Positions 37,507 to 46,952 of a stretch of 64,000 bases of DNA are shown here, in pieces (positions within the stretch are counted from its first letter, which is position 1; each line of letters opens with the position of its first letter). A program made the position numbers and the translations under genes. The DNA comes from Serratia sp. AKBS12 (GTDB lineage: Bacteria; Pseudomonadota; Gammaproteobacteria; Enterobacterales; Enterobacteriaceae): NCBI RefSeq assembly GCF_024793895.1, contig NZ_JANUSB010000011.1, positions 1 to 64,000 of the forward strand, read 5' to 3'. The notes beneath the pieces are model-generated. The model worked only from the letters and a program-made list of their open reading frames with translations. It made no database searches and was not told the origin of the DNA.

Positions 37507-38432
37507 AAGGCAAGGTATGCGTATTCGGTTCGTTCAACCTGGATATCGTCGCCGGGATGGCGCGTTTCCCGCGGCCCGGGGAATCGCTGATCGCCCGTAA
37601 CAGCATGATGGGGGCGGGCGGTAAAGGTGCCAACCAGGCAACCGCCGCGCTGCGCGCTGGCGCGCGGGTGCATTATATCGGCAAAGTGGGGCGCGATGAT
37701 TTCGGCAGCTTTGCCCGGCGCCATCTCGACGGCGCCGGTTTTGACGCGGTGACGCTGTTTGCCACCGGCAAATGTCCGACCGGCAATGCGCTGATTTATG
37801 TCGCCGGCGAGGACGCGGAAAACATGATTGCGGTCGATCCTGGCGCCAACCTGACGGTCAGCGACGAAGAGGTGCGCCAATGTCGCCCGGCGATCGCCGC
37901 CGCCGATATTTTGTTGACCCAGTTGGAGAACAACCTGTCGGCTATCGAGCAGGTGATCGCCATCGCCCGCGAGGCGCAAACCTTCATCATCCTCAACCCG
38001 GCGCCGTTTCAACCCGTGCCGGACAGCCTGTTGGCGCAGGTCGACCTGTTGACGCCCAACGCCACCGAATGCTCGTTGCTGACCGGGGTACAGGTACGGG
38101 ATCTGGCCTCGGCGCATGTGGCGGCCCAGGTATTGCATGCCAAGGGGATCCGGCGGTTGATCATTACGCTGGGCACGCAAGGGGCGCTATTCTCCAACGG
38201 TGAAAACAGCGAGCTGATCCCGGCATTCCCGGCGCAGCCTAAAGATACCACCGGCGCGGGCGATGCGTTTAACGGTGCGCTGGCGGCGCAGCTGGCGGGC
38301 AATAGGCCATTGAGCGAGGCGATACGATTTGCTGCGGCTTATGCGGCGGTATGTGTAGAGCGAGCCGGTGCGGCGGCATCTATGCCTAGCTATGAGGAGG
38401 CGCTGGCACGCCAGAGAAAACCGTTGTCGTAA
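37503..38432 (+). CDS. PfkB/ribokinase family sugar kinase
   Basis: 309 residues. PfkB signatures: N-terminal GGKGANQATAALRAG near 40-54, and the C-terminal catalytic loop DTTGAGDAFNGALAAQLA near 250-267 with the active-site Asp in GAGD. It resembles ribokinase. The operon therefore carries two different kinases, ROK and PfkB. The second may phosphorylate another position or another sugar entering through the same transporter. It is the last gene; a stem-loop (GGCTGCAG ... CTGCAGCC) follows at 38440-38470. Confidence 0.85.
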   Translation: MKGKVCVFGSFNLDIVAGMARFPRPGESLIARNSMMGAGGKGANQATAALRAGARVHYIGKVGRDDFGSFARRHLDGAGFDAVTLFATGKCPTGNALIYVAGEDAENMIAVDPGANLTVSDEEVRQCRPAIAAADILLTQLENNLSAIEQVIAIAREAQTFIILNPAPFQPVPDSLLAQVDLLTPNATECSLLTGVQVRDLASAHVAAQVLHAKGIRRLIITLGTQGALFSNGENSELIPAFPAQPKDTTGAGDAFNGALAAQLAGNRPLSEAIRFAAAYAAVCVERAGAAASMPSYEEALARQRKPLS

Positions 38433-38439
38433 GCAAGGA

Positions 38440-38464
38440 GGCTGCAGTAGTGGTGCTGCAGCCT
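38440..38464. terminator. Hairpin after the sugar operon
   Basis: Arms AGGCTGCAG / CTGCAGCCT around a TAGTGGTG loop between the PfkB stop and the stop of the convergent HD-domain gene. There is no T tract, so it may act as a barrier to 3' decay rather than an efficient terminator. Confidence 0.5.
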
Positions 38465-38469
38465 GATGC

Positions 38470-39078
38470 TTACTTCAGCCAGCCTTTGCGCTGTGCTTCA
38501 TGCAGATGGTGGGACAAATGCTGCCACAGTTCCGGGTAGACCTCGGCGATCATGGCATTGCGCGACAGCACCTGATCGAGGCTGATGCCGTTTTCAACCC
38601 AGCTCTGCCCCTGGTTATGCAGATTCATCAGCATTGGCATGGTGCGATCCAGCACCAGTGCAAAGCGTGCATCGGCGCTTTCGCCATCTTCATATTCCTG
38701 CCATAACGCGCTGAAATACTCACGTTGTGGTTCCGGCAGCAGACCAAACAGACGACGCGCTGCGGCGACTTCCTGATCGTGAATCGCGGCACGCGCGGCC
38801 AGATCGTAGACCAGCACGTCGCCGGCATCGATTTCGACGATGTCATGCAGCAGGGCCATCTGGATCACGCGTTGGATATCAACGCCTTCAGCGGCATAAG
38901 GCGCCAGGCTCATGGCGGCGATGGCGAAGTGCCAGCTGTGCTCGGCGGAGTTTTCCTGACGTTGGGTGCCCAGCACTTTGGTGCGGCGCTGAACGCTCTT
39001 GAGTTTATCGATTTCCATCAGGAACTGGATGACCTGAGTCATGGCGCCAAATTCTAACGCGGGTACGGCAGATGACAT
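38470..39078 (-). CDS. HD domain phosphohydrolase (5'-deoxynucleotidase-like)
   Basis: 202 residues from ATG 39078. The HD superfamily metal ligands are visible: H in NSAEHSWHFA near 45-54, HD in LLHDIVEIDAGDVLVYD near 77-93, and a later D in ALVLDRTMP near 143-151. It matches the HDDC2/YfbR-like 5'-deoxyribonucleotidase fold. The substrate is inferred only from the family. The frame extends upstream to 39192 but lacks a ribosome-binding site there; CGAGGCTGTATC precedes 39078. It is divergent from trhA. Confidence 0.8.
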   Translation of the reverse strand: MSSAVPALEFGAMTQVIQFLMEIDKLKSVQRRTKVLGTQRQENSAEHSWHFAIAAMSLAPYAAEGVDIQRVIQMALLHDIVEIDAGDVLVYDLAARAAIHDQEVAAARRLFGLLPEPQREYFSALWQEYEDGESADARFALVLDRTMPMLMNLHNQGQSWVENGISLDQVLSRNAMIAEVYPELWQHLSHHLHEAQRKGWLK

Positions 39079-39272
39079 GATACAGCCTCGGTAGTCGGTG
39101 GGTTTAAAGCCGGATGATTGTAGATCACTCAACGACAGATTTCGACGTTTGTGCCTTGTTACACGCCCACACAGTTTTATTTTGGCGTACACTTGTACAC
39201 TGGAATTATTCTCAGCTAAGCTGCGTTGTGGAAATTTCGAGCAATAGTGCCGGTATTGAGGGTTTGGTTGTT

Positions 39273-39947
39273 ATGGGAAAAGCGGGTGGAGTTAAAGTCG
39301 GGGCCGACAAGTTGGCCAATGCGGCTTATCCGTGGGCGGAAGAGATCGCCAACAGTATCAGTCATGGGATTGGGTTGATTTTCGGCATTGTCGGTTTGGT
39401 GCTGCTGCTGGTGCAGGCGGTAGATACCGGCGCCGGGGCAACCGCCATCGCCAGTTACAGCCTGTACGGCGGCAGCATGATTCTGCTGTATCTGGCTTCT
39501 ACGCTTTATCATGCCATACCACATCAAAAGGCCAAATACTGGCTGAAAAAGTTTGACCATTGTGCAATCTATCTGTTGATCGCCGGCACCTATACGCCGT
39601 TTTTACTGGTCGGGCTGGATTCGCCGCTGGCGCGTGGCCTGATGGCGGTAATCTGGGGCATGGCGCTATTTGGCGTGATCTTCAAGCTGGCGTTTGCCCA
39701 CCGCTTCGAGGCGCTGTCGTTGGTGACCTATCTGACCATGGGCTGGCTGTCGCTGATCGTGATCTATCAGCTGGCTACGCGGCTGGATATCGGCGGCGTT
39801 ACGCTGCTGGCCGTCGGTGGAGTGGTGTATAGCCTGGGGGTGATTTTTTATGCCTCCAAGCGCTGGCGCTTCGGCCATGCCATCTGGCACGCATTTGTGT
39901 TGGGCGGCAGCGTGTGCCACTTTATGGCGATTTATCTGTACGTCTAA
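39273..39947 (+). CDS. trhA: Hemolysin III family membrane protein TrhA (YqfA)
   Basis: 224 residues with seven hydrophobic helices, almost residue-for-residue like E. coli YqfA in the stretches [17 protein letters not shown] near 24, [23 protein letters not shown] near 63 and [21 protein letters not shown] near 92. The HlyIII/PAQR fold carries a metal site formed by conserved histidines and serine. In E. coli it affects membrane energetics and unsaturated fatty acid metabolism. The frame opens at 39114, but ATG 39273 fits the family N-terminus. Confidence 0.9.
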   Translation: MGKAGGVKVGADKLANAAYPWAEEIANSISHGIGLIFGIVGLVLLLVQAVDTGAGATAIASYSLYGGSMILLYLASTLYHAIPHQKAKYWLKKFDHCAIYLLIAGTYTPFLLVGLDSPLARGLMAVIWGMALFGVIFKLAFAHRFEALSLVTYLTMGWLSLIVIYQLATRLDIGGVTLLAVGGVVYSLGVIFYASKRWRFGHAIWHAFVLGGSVCHFMAIYLYV

Positions 39948-40102
39948 TCACTGGACGTTAATTCCATATTGAATAAGCGTTTCTTTTACGTTAGAAAGAA
40001 GCGCTTGTTTCTTTCGGGTATCCAACAAGTTCCTTTCTTCATTCCTGAGCCCGCAATATGCATCTTCGGATGTTTTTTTGTTTTCTTTCAGGACCTATCA
40101 TT

Positions 40103-40603
40103 ATGATTATTCGCTTATCCAAAGCGCTGCTTGTCTGCGCCATTGCTCTGTTCGCGTCATTAGTCGCCTTTGGTAATATCACCGATTACGGCTCTAATTT
40201 TGCCTTCGTACACCACGTATTTATGATGGATACCATCTTCCCTGACGCCACCATTACCTATCGCGCCATTGATACCCCGTGGATGCACCATGCCGGCTAT
40301 ATCGGCATCATTGCGCTGGAAACCTTAACGGCGCTGCTGTGCTGGATTGGCGGGGTGCGTTTACTGCGTGCTCTCAGACTGCCGGCGGCGACCTTTAATC
40401 ATCGTAAGGCGTGGGCGGTAGCAGGCCTTACGTTGGGTTTTTTGACCTGGCAGGTGGCGTTTATGTCGATCGGCGGCGAATGGTTCGGCATGTGGATGTC
40501 AAAACAGTGGAATGGTGTGCCTGACGCCTTCCGTTTCTTTGTGACCATCCTGTTGGTGCTGATTTATCTGGTGCAGCGTGACGACGAGCTTCAGCAGCAG
40601 TAA
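40103..40603 (+). CDS. DUF2165 small integral membrane protein
   Basis: 166 residues with about four hydrophobic helices (LLVCAIALFASLVAFGN near 9, then about 68-88, 105-122 and 140-156) and the conserved NITDYGSNFAFVHHVFMMDTIF near 25-46 and QWNGVPDAFRF. This is the DUF2165 family, of unknown function. CAGGACCTATCATT precedes ATG 40103, chosen over the ATG at 40058. It is a single gene between trhA and the convergent ygfZ, ending in a terminator. Confidence 0.8.
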   Translation: MIIRLSKALLVCAIALFASLVAFGNITDYGSNFAFVHHVFMMDTIFPDATITYRAIDTPWMHHAGYIGIIALETLTALLCWIGGVRLLRALRLPAATFNHRKAWAVAGLTLGFLTWQVAFMSIGGEWFGMWMSKQWNGVPDAFRFFVTILLVLIYLVQRDDELQQQ

Positions 40604-40626
40604 ATCACCTGGGGCTGGGGGTAAAA

Positions 40627-40650
40627 AAGGCGCAACCCGTTGCGCCTTTG
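40627..40650. terminator. Terminator after the DUF2165 gene
   Basis: Arms AAAGGCGCAAC / GTTGCGCCTTT around CC. A-rich before and T-poor after, so it may act mainly for the convergent ygfZ on the minus strand. Confidence 0.7.
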
Positions 40651-40658
40651 GTGCCGAA

Positions 40659-41648
40659 TCACTCTTCCGTTAGCGAGTACGGCAGCGGCATGATACCGAG
40701 CTCACCGCCGACGTCCTCGCGCAACCGCAGTTTGCTGTCCGCTGCCAGATCGTTATTCAACACCGCCTGCACCCATAGCGTACCGTCGGCCAATTGGCTG
40801 GCGGCCAGCACGGTGCCGGTACGGCGCCAGTTTTCCCCCAGTTGCAGTTCCAAATCGTCCGACGCGGCAGGCACCCGACTGCCTTTCCCTGCCAGCCAAT
40901 ACATGGCGCGCTTGTTGGCGCCACGGAACTTGGCGCGCGCCACCATTTCCTGGCCGGTATAACAGCCTTTGCTAAAACTGATGCCATCCAGCGCCTGCAG
41001 GTTGGTGGCCTGCGGAATCAGTTGCGCGCTGTTTGGCGCGTCGATAATCGGGTAGCCAGCTTCAATGTCCAGCGTCAGCCACTGCTGGCTGTCGTTCAAT
41101 TGCGTCTGCTCTTGCAGCTTCGCGCAAAGCTGTTCGGCGACTGCGGCAGTGGTGACCAGCAAAAAGCGTTCCGCCGGCAGGCTGAAGTGCAACAGCGTGG
41201 TATCGCCGTCCTGCGCCACGGGATGCGCCGCGTCCGGCAATTGGCTGAATACCCCCGCCAGCGCCGCACGCGCCTGGAAACCGGCGACGCCCAGCAGCAC
41301 CGCGTCGTTGTCCGCGCTAAAGGTCACTTTGGAAAATACCGCGTACTTTTTGATTTCTGCCAGTTGGTTGTCTGCCAGGCTACGGCGCTCCAGATAGGCG
41401 AAGCCTTCGCCACGCCGGAACAGACGCAGGTTGCTCCACATTTTACCTTTGGCATCGCAATGGCCGCACAGCACGTGCTGGTCAGCCGCCAACTGGTCGA
41501 TGTCGGCGGTGACCTGCCCCTGGAGATACTTCACCGTGTCCGGGCCGTTCAGCGTCACCAGCGCCCAGTCTTCCAGCGATATCAGCGTAAGCGGCAGGTG
41601 AGACGAAGCGGAGGGTTGACGGGGTGGAAAAGGAATATTGAACGCCAT
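40659..41648 (-). CDS. ygfZ: Folate-binding tRNA/iron-sulfur maintenance protein YgfZ
   Basis: A 329-residue GcvT-like folate-binding protein that helps maintain Fe-S enzymes such as MiaB. The family signature [17 protein letters not shown] is near residues 226-242, and the cysteine in it is required in E. coli. The start at 41648 fits the family ([11 protein letters not shown]); the longer frame to 41699 has no support. It is divergent from sdhE-cptA, as in E. coli. Confidence 0.93.
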   Translation of the reverse strand: MAFNIPFPPRQPSASSHLPLTLISLEDWALVTLNGPDTVKYLQGQVTADIDQLAADQHVLCGHCDAKGKMWSNLRLFRRGEGFAYLERRSLADNQLAEIKKYAVFSKVTFSADNDAVLLGVAGFQARAALAGVFSQLPDAAHPVAQDGDTTLLHFSLPAERFLLVTTAAVAEQLCAKLQEQTQLNDSQQWLTLDIEAGYPIIDAPNSAQLIPQATNLQALDGISFSKGCYTGQEMVARAKFRGANKRAMYWLAGKGSRVPAASDDLELQLGENWRRTGTVLAASQLADGTLWVQAVLNNDLAADSKLRLREDVGGELGIMPLPYSLTEE

Positions 41649-41971
41649 GAGTAAGATCCTGATTAACGTTAAGCTTACCGAAAGGAGTATGCCCACCATG
41701 GTAAAAGAGGTGACCGGCTTTGCAAACAGTTATTGCTTGGCAGCGCTTTTTTTGACATTTAGCGCTTAATTGCGCTTTCCGCAGCAAACGTTCTTCCCGG
41801 CGAGTATGTCAAATTGTTACTCTATACGCTTACGGCTGACATTACCCTGACAAACTAATTGTTAACCGACGGAATTATATCGAGCATGCGTTGCCATACA
41901 GTGTAACAGGTGAACCCTATACTGGCATTGCCACGCCGAAGCCACGCAGAACAGAGGTTAGTCATAACAAC

Positions 41972-42238
41972 ATGGATATCAATAATAAAGCACGTATTCA
42001 CTGGGCTTGCCGCCGCGGCATGCGCGAACTGGATATCTCGATCATGCCGTTTTTCGAATATGAGTACGATTCGTTGAGCGATGAAGACAAGGCGCTGTTT
42101 ATCCGCCTGCTGGAATGTGACGATCCCGATTTATTTAACTGGCTGATGAATCATGGCGCTCCGCAGGACCACGAATTGCAGAGAATGGTGACCTTGATCC
42201 AGACGCGAAATAAAGACCGTGGCCCAGTGGCGATGTAA
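41972..42238 (+). CDS. sdhE: FAD assembly factor SdhE
   Basis: An 88-residue protein with the conserved RGMRELD motif near 15-21 that assists covalent flavinylation of succinate dehydrogenase and fumarate reductase. The role was first worked out in Serratia. AACAACATG marks the start; the longer frame from 41891 is not supported. Its 3' end overlaps cptA, which starts at a GTG inside it, as in E. coli ygfY-ygfX. Confidence 0.95.
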   Translation: MDINNKARIHWACRRGMRELDISIMPFFEYEYDSLSDEDKALFIRLLECDDPDLFNWLMNHGAPQDHELQRMVTLIQTRNKDRGPVAM

Positions 42239-42644
42239 TGTCCGTATCTCCTGGCGCACCCAGATCGTTTCGCTGTTGGCGCATGGCGCGCTGATACTGC
42301 TGATCCTGATTTCACCGTGGCCAGAAGGCTACGGCCCGCTGTGGCTGGTGCTGCTGACGCTGGTGGTGTTTGAATGCATCCGCAGCCAAAAGCGCATAGC
42401 CACGCGCCAGGGGGAGCTGCGAGTGCTGAGTGCACCGCGGCATGTAGTGTGGGACGACCAGGAATGGCGGGTTATCGGCCGGCCCTGGATGCTGCGCTTC
42501 GGAATTCTGTTTACGCTGGAACCGCTTGACGGGCAAAAACGACGCCGGCTGTGGCTGGCGTCTGACTGCATGAGCAAAACGGACTGGCGGCAACTGCGCC
42601 AGCGGTTGTCGTTCCCGCCGGGGGATGATAGCGAGGCGCCGTGA
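42219..42644 (+). CDS. cptA: Membrane protein CptA (YgfX)
   Basis: 141 residues, with an N-terminal helical pair ([16 protein letters not shown] near 16-31 and [14 protein letters not shown] near 41-54) and a cytoplasmic tail containing a conserved [14 protein letters not shown]. In E. coli and Serratia it is linked to SdhE and to cytoskeleton interaction, where it was described as the toxin of a proposed type IV toxin-antitoxin pair. It begins at a GTG overlapping sdhE by 20 bp. Its stop overlaps the ATG of the creB remnant. Confidence 0.88.
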   Translation: MAQWRCNVRISWRTQIVSLLAHGALILLILISPWPEGYGPLWLVLLTLVVFECIRSQKRIATRQGELRVLSAPRHVVWDDQEWRVIGRPWMLRFGILFTLEPLDGQKRRRLWLASDCMSKTDWRQLRQRLSFPPGDDSEAP

Positions 42645-42778
42645 TGAAACCGCCGATCTGGCTGGTAGAAGATCGGCCCAGCATTGCCGACACGCTGGTT
42701 TACACGCCAGCAACCGATGGATATTGTCGCAAGGAAGCGGACCGATCGTTTGGGCGCGGCGTGCCGCGCCCTGGTTGA
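42644..42778 (+). pseudogene. creB: Remnant of response-regulator gene creB (N-terminal fragment)
   Basis: A 44-residue frame whose ATG overlaps the cptA stop (TGATG). The first part (IWLVEDRPSIADTLVY, residues 5-20) matches the N-terminal receiver strand of E. coli CreB, which starts VWLVEDEQGIADTLVY. After about residue 25 the match is lost and the frame stops. The receiver phosphorylation site, DNA-binding domain and creC are absent. It is read as the 5' end left after deletion of a creBC locus. A GC-rich hairpin lies inside its tail at 42750-42772. Confidence 0.65.
42750..42772. terminator. GC-rich hairpin in the creB remnant
   Basis: GGGCGCGGC-GT-GCCGCGCCC is a very stable perfect stem just before the creB-fragment stop and the fldB stop codon. 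It may end transcription of the sdhE-cptA operon or of the convergent fldB; T runs are short. Confidence 0.6.
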
Positions 42779-42785
42779 TTGCCGG

Positions 42786-43304
42786 TTACAGCAATGGCTC
42801 CATTTCCAGCAGGATCTGTTCGCACCACTGCTGCAGGCGGTCTTCGCTCATATCGTATTGATTTACTTCGTCCAATGCCAGGCCAACAAAGTGTTTGCCG
42901 TCGGCCGCCAGCGGTTTCGGGCTGGTAAATTCAAAGCCGTCGATGGGCCAGAAACCGATAAACTGCACGCCGAGCGGTTTGAGCTGGTCGTGCAGCATGC
43001 CTAGCGCATCGAGGAACCATTCGCCATAACCGAGTTGATCGCCCATGCCGTACATGGCGACAATCTTGCCTTGCAGATCCAGTTCAGCCAGCTGTGGCCA
43101 GATGGCTTCCCAGTCCTCCTGCAACTCGCCGAAATCCCAGGTGGGGATGCCGAGGATCAGCACGGAATAGTCTTCCATCAGTTTGGGCGAGACGTCTTTC
43201 AGGTTGTGCAGGTCGACCAGGTCTTCACCCAGAATCTCACGGATTTTTTCTGCCGCCATTTCGGTGTAGCAGGTGCTGGAGCCGTAAAACAGACCAATCT
43301 TCAT
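42786..43304 (-). CDS. fldB: Flavodoxin 2
   Basis: 172 residues of the long-chain flavodoxin class. The FMN phosphate loop YGSSTCYTE is at the N-terminus (about 8-16), followed by the isoalloxazine loops [17 protein letters not shown] near 50-66 and [13 protein letters not shown] near 85-97. It is a low-potential electron carrier. FldB in E. coli is SoxS-inducible. It is divergent from xerD, the conserved arrangement. Confidence 0.95.
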   Translation of the reverse strand: MKIGLFYGSSTCYTEMAAEKIREILGEDLVDLHNLKDVSPKLMEDYSVLILGIPTWDFGELQEDWEAIWPQLAELDLQGKIVAMYGMGDQLGYGEWFLDALGMLHDQLKPLGVQFIGFWPIDGFEFTSPKPLAADGKHFVGLALDEVNQYDMSEDRLQQWCEQILLEMEPLL

Positions 43305-43418
43305 GTGTTAACCGTTATGTTGCCGTTGGTAGTGCGTGGAATGGCAACGAGTGTACCAGATTTACGCTGGCTTAAGGCATAATGCCAACGGTGTAAACCG
43401 TAACAAAGAGAGGACCGG

Positions 43419-44318
43419 GTGCAACAACAGGCGAATGCGCTGATAGAGCAATTTTTGGATGCACTGTGGCTTGAACGCAATCTGGCGGAAAATACGCTGG
43501 CCTCTTATCGGCTGGATTTACAGGCGTTGGTCAACTGGCTGGCGCAGCACAATCGCGACTTGCTGCAGGCCGAGGCGCTGGATTTGCAGGCGTTCCTTGC
43601 CGAGCGGGTCGAGGGGGGTTACAAGGCCAGCAGTTCCGCCCGCCTGTTGAGCGCCATGCGTCGCCTGTTCCAATACCTGTACCGCGAAAAAATGCGCGCC
43701 GACGATCCCAGTGCGCTGCTGGCCTCGCCCAAACTGCCGCAGCGGCTGCCGAAGGATCTCAGCGAGGCGCAAATCGAGGCGCTATTGCAGGCGCCGTGCG
43801 TCGATCAGCCGCTGGAGCTGCGTGACAAGGCGATGCTGGAGGTGCTGTACGCTACCGGGCTGCGCGTTTCCGAACTGGTGGGGCTTTGCATTAGCGACGT
43901 CAGCCTGCGCCAGGGCGTGGTGCGAGTGATCGGTAAAGGCAACAAGGAACGGCTGGTGCCGCTGGGCGAGGAAGCCGTGTACTGGATCGAAAATTATCTG
44001 GAGCATGGCCGGCCATGGCTGGTCAATGGGCAGACGATCGACGTGCTGTTCCCCAGCCAGCGTTGTCAGCAAATGACGCGACAGACGTTCTGGCATCGTA
44101 TCAAACACTATGCGATCCTAGCCGGCATCGATAGCGAACGCTTATCTCCGCACGTGTTGCGGCACGCATTCGCTACCCATTTGCTGAACCATGGGGCCGA
44201 TCTTCGTGTCGTACAGATGTTACTGGGGCATAGCGATCTCTCTACCACTCAAATTTATACTCATGTAGCAACCGAACGACTGAAACAGCTACATCAACAG
44301 CATCACCCGCGCGCCTGA
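43419..44318 (+). CDS. xerD: Site-specific tyrosine recombinase XerD
   Basis: 299 residues (GTG start). It resolves chromosome dimers at dif with XerC under FtsK control. The N-terminal SAM-like core-binding domain spans about 1-100. Catalytic residues: R in ATGLRVSELVGL near 148, the HVLRHAFATHLLNHG box near 245-259 (H and R), H in LLGHSDLSTTQIY and the nucleophilic Y therein near 280. A start of GTGCAACAACAG follows GAGAGGACCGG. It is a housekeeping recombinase, not an island integrase. Confidence 0.96.
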   Translation: MQQQANALIEQFLDALWLERNLAENTLASYRLDLQALVNWLAQHNRDLLQAEALDLQAFLAERVEGGYKASSSARLLSAMRRLFQYLYREKMRADDPSALLASPKLPQRLPKDLSEAQIEALLQAPCVDQPLELRDKAMLEVLYATGLRVSELVGLCISDVSLRQGVVRVIGKGNKERLVPLGEEAVYWIENYLEHGRPWLVNGQTIDVLFPSQRCQQMTRQTFWHRIKHYAILAGIDSERLSPHVLRHAFATHLLNHGADLRVVQMLLGHSDLSTTQIYTHVATERLKQLHQQHHPRA

Positions 44319-44344
44319 CGCTCGGCTTCGAAAGGATTGGAACA

Positions 44345-45061
44345 ATGAAAAAAGGTTTAATGCTGGTTTCGCTGCTGGTGGCCTCGGTGGCCGGCACGGC
44401 CCACGCCGATGACGCGGCAATCAAGAAAGCGCTGGCCAGCCTGGGCATTCAGCAGTCGGACGTACAGCCTTCCCCGGTTGCCGGTTTGAAAACCGTACTG
44501 ACCGAAAGCGGTGTGCTGTACGTGTCCGAAGACGGCAAGCATATCCTGCAAGGCCCGCTGTACGACGTCAGTGGCAAAGAGCCGGTCAACGTCACCAACC
44601 AGCTGTTGGGCACCCAGTTGGCGGCATTGAAGGATCAGATGATCGTGTATAAAGCGCCGAAGGAAAAACACGTGATCACCGTGTTTACCGACATCACCTG
44701 CGGCTACTGCCACAAACTGCACCAGCAGATGAAAGAGTACAACGATCTGGGCATTACCGTGCGCTATCTGGCGTTCCCGCGCCAGGGACTGAATTCCCAG
44801 GCAGAAAAAGACATGCAGTCGATCTGGTGCACCGCCGACAAGGCCAAGGCATTTGATGCAGCGATGAAGGGCGACGCGGTTTCACCGGCCACCTGCAAGA
44901 CCGATATCAGCCAGCATTATGCGCTCGGCGTGCAGTTCGGCATTCAGGGGACGCCGGCCATCATCCTGGAAAATGGCATGATGATCCCGGGCTATCAGGG
45001 GCCGAAAGAAATGGCCGCCATGCTGGACGCGCATCAGGCCGCAACCAAAGCCGGTGGTTAA
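44345..45061 (+). CDS. dsbC: Thiol:disulfide interchange protein DsbC
   Basis: 238 residues with signal peptide (about 1-20, AHA cleavage). A periplasmic dimeric disulfide isomerase. The N-terminal dimerisation domain covers about 21-80 and the thioredoxin fold carries the CGYC active site in TDITCGYCHKLHQ near 118-121; a cis-proline is in QGTPAI. GGATTGGAACA precedes the ATG. It sits between xerD and recJ as in E. coli. Confidence 0.96.
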   Translation: MKKGLMLVSLLVASVAGTAHADDAAIKKALASLGIQQSDVQPSPVAGLKTVLTESGVLYVSEDGKHILQGPLYDVSGKEPVNVTNQLLGTQLAALKDQMIVYKAPKEKHVITVFTDITCGYCHKLHQQMKEYNDLGITVRYLAFPRQGLNSQAEKDMQSIWCTADKAKAFDAAMKGDAVSPATCKTDISQHYALGVQFGIQGTPAIILENGMMIPGYQGPKEMAAMLDAHQAATKAGG

Positions 45062-45067
45062 TCGCCG

Positions 45068-46801
45068 GTGAGTATCAAAACCCAATTACGCCGTCGCGAG
45101 ACGGCGAATGACAGCCATCTTCCGGCCAATTTGCACCCGTTGCTGCGCCGACTTTACGCGCAGCGCGGCGTTCAGGGCGAACAGGAGCTGGAACGCAGCG
45201 TAAAAGGCATGCTGCCCTGGCAACAGCTGGGTGGCATCGACGCTGCGGTCGAGATTCTGCAACAGGCGCTGGCCGACGGCCGTCGCATCATGATCGTTGG
45301 CGATTTTGACGCCGACGGCGCGACCAGTACCGCATTGACGGTGCTGGCGCTGCGCAGCATGGGCGGCCACAACGTCCAGTATCTGGTACCGAACCGCTTT
45401 GAGGACGGCTACGGCCTGAGCCCGGAAGTGGTTGAGCAGGCGGCGGCCCGTGGCGCGCAACTGATCGTCACCGTGGACAACGGCATCTCCTCTCACGCCG
45501 GCGTCGAGTTAGCACACGCCAAGGGCATGCAGGTGCTGGTTACCGATCACCACCTGCCGGGAGAGACGCTGCCGGCAGCCGAAGCCATCGTCAACCCGAA
45601 CCTGCGCGAATGCGCGTTCCCGTCGAAGTCGCTGGCCGGCGTCGGCGTGGCGTTTTATCTGATGCTGGCGTTGCGTGCGCGGCTGCGCGACAGTGGCTGG
45701 TTTGAACAGCGCATGATAGCGGTGCCGAATCTGGCCGAGCTGCTGGATCTGGTGGCGCTGGGTACGGTGGCCGACGTGGTACCGCTTGATGCCAATAACC
45801 GCATTCTGGTGTATCAGGGCCTGAACCGTATCCGTGCCGGCAAGTGCCGGCCCGGGGTGCGTGCGCTGCTGGAGGTGGCCAATCGCGATGCGCGCCAGCT
45901 GGCGGCCAACGACCTGGGCTTTGCCCTCGGCCCGCGGCTGAATGCCGCCGGTCGGCTGGATGATATGTCGATAGGCGTTGCACTGCTGTTGAGCGACGAC
46001 ATTGCGCAGGCGCGCATGTTGGCCAACGATCTGGACGCGCTCAACCAGACGCGTCGCGAGATCGAGCAGGGCATGCAGGTGGAAGCGCTGCAGCTGTGCG
46101 ACCAGCTTGAGCGTACCAGCACCACGCTGCCGTACGGTTTGGCAATGTATCATCCCGAATGGCATCAGGGGGTGGTCGGCATATTGGCATCACGCATCAA
46201 AGAGCGTTTTCACCGGCCGGTGATTGCCTTTGCCCCGGCGGGGGAGGGTATTCTGAAAGGCTCCGGCCGGTCGATAGCCGGTCTGCACATGCGTGACGCG
46301 CTGGAGCGGCTGGATACCCTCAACCCCGGCCTGATGCTCAAGTTCGGCGGCCATGCGATGGCAGCCGGGCTGTCGCTGGAGGAAGCGCGGTTTGACGAGT
46401 TCCGCCAGCGTTTTGGCGACCTGGTGGGCGAATGGCTCGATCCCGCGATGCTGGAGGGGGTTATCTGGTCCGATGGCGAACTGGCGATGCAGGAGCTGAC
46501 GCTGGAAACGGCGGAGCTATTGCGTGAAGGCGGCCCGTGGGGGCAGGCGTTCCCGGAGCCGACCTTCGACGGGCGGTTCCGTATTCTGCAACAGCGTCTG
46601 GTGGGTGAAAAACACCTGAAGCTGATGGTGGAGCCGCTTGGCGGCGGACCGCTGCTGGATGGTATTGCCTTCAACGTCGATACCACGCTGTGGCCCGACA
46701 GCAGCGTGCGCGAAGTGGAACTGGCCTACAAGCTCGACGTCAACGAGTTTCGCGGCAACCGCAGCGTCCAGCTGCTGATCCAGCATATCTGGCCCTACTG
46801 A
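45068..46801 (+). CDS. recJ: Single-strand-specific exonuclease RecJ
   Basis: 577 residues, GTG start 6 bp after dsbC. A 5'-3' ssDNA exonuclease of the DHH superfamily acting in RecF and mismatch repair. DHH motifs: VGDFDADGATSTAL near 77, VTVDNGISSH near 136, VTDHHLPGE near 158, and the C-terminal DHHA1 region SGRSIAGLHMRDALERLD near 398. The metal-binding aspartates and histidines are all in place. It is followed by prfB after about 150 bp. Confidence 0.95.
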   Translation: MSIKTQLRRRETANDSHLPANLHPLLRRLYAQRGVQGEQELERSVKGMLPWQQLGGIDAAVEILQQALADGRRIMIVGDFDADGATSTALTVLALRSMGGHNVQYLVPNRFEDGYGLSPEVVEQAAARGAQLIVTVDNGISSHAGVELAHAKGMQVLVTDHHLPGETLPAAEAIVNPNLRECAFPSKSLAGVGVAFYLMLALRARLRDSGWFEQRMIAVPNLAELLDLVALGTVADVVPLDANNRILVYQGLNRIRAGKCRPGVRALLEVANRDARQLAANDLGFALGPRLNAAGRLDDMSIGVALLLSDDIAQARMLANDLDALNQTRREIEQGMQVEALQLCDQLERTSTTLPYGLAMYHPEWHQGVVGILASRIKERFHRPVIAFAPAGEGILKGSGRSIAGLHMRDALERLDTLNPGLMLKFGGHAMAAGLSLEEARFDEFRQRFGDLVGEWLDPAMLEGVIWSDGELAMQELTLETAELLREGGPWGQAFPEPTFDGRFRILQQRLVGEKHLKLMVEPLGGGPLLDGIAFNVDTTLWPDSSVREVELAYKLDVNEFRGNRSVQLLIQHIWPY

Positions 46802-46952
46802 GCCATTTGACCGGGGCGTGGCTACCGCGGCGCCCCGGCAACTTGCCAGAAAAACTGCCTAACTCGCTATAATCTGTTACCCAGATCCGCTAGAATTATC
46901 GGTTCCATGGCATCCCGCCATTGACGACATCTAACGTAAGAACGCTAAAACC

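Noticed and set aside
43419-44318. xerD as the island integrase
   Set aside because: It sits in conserved core order with fldB and dsbC and matches housekeeping XerD.
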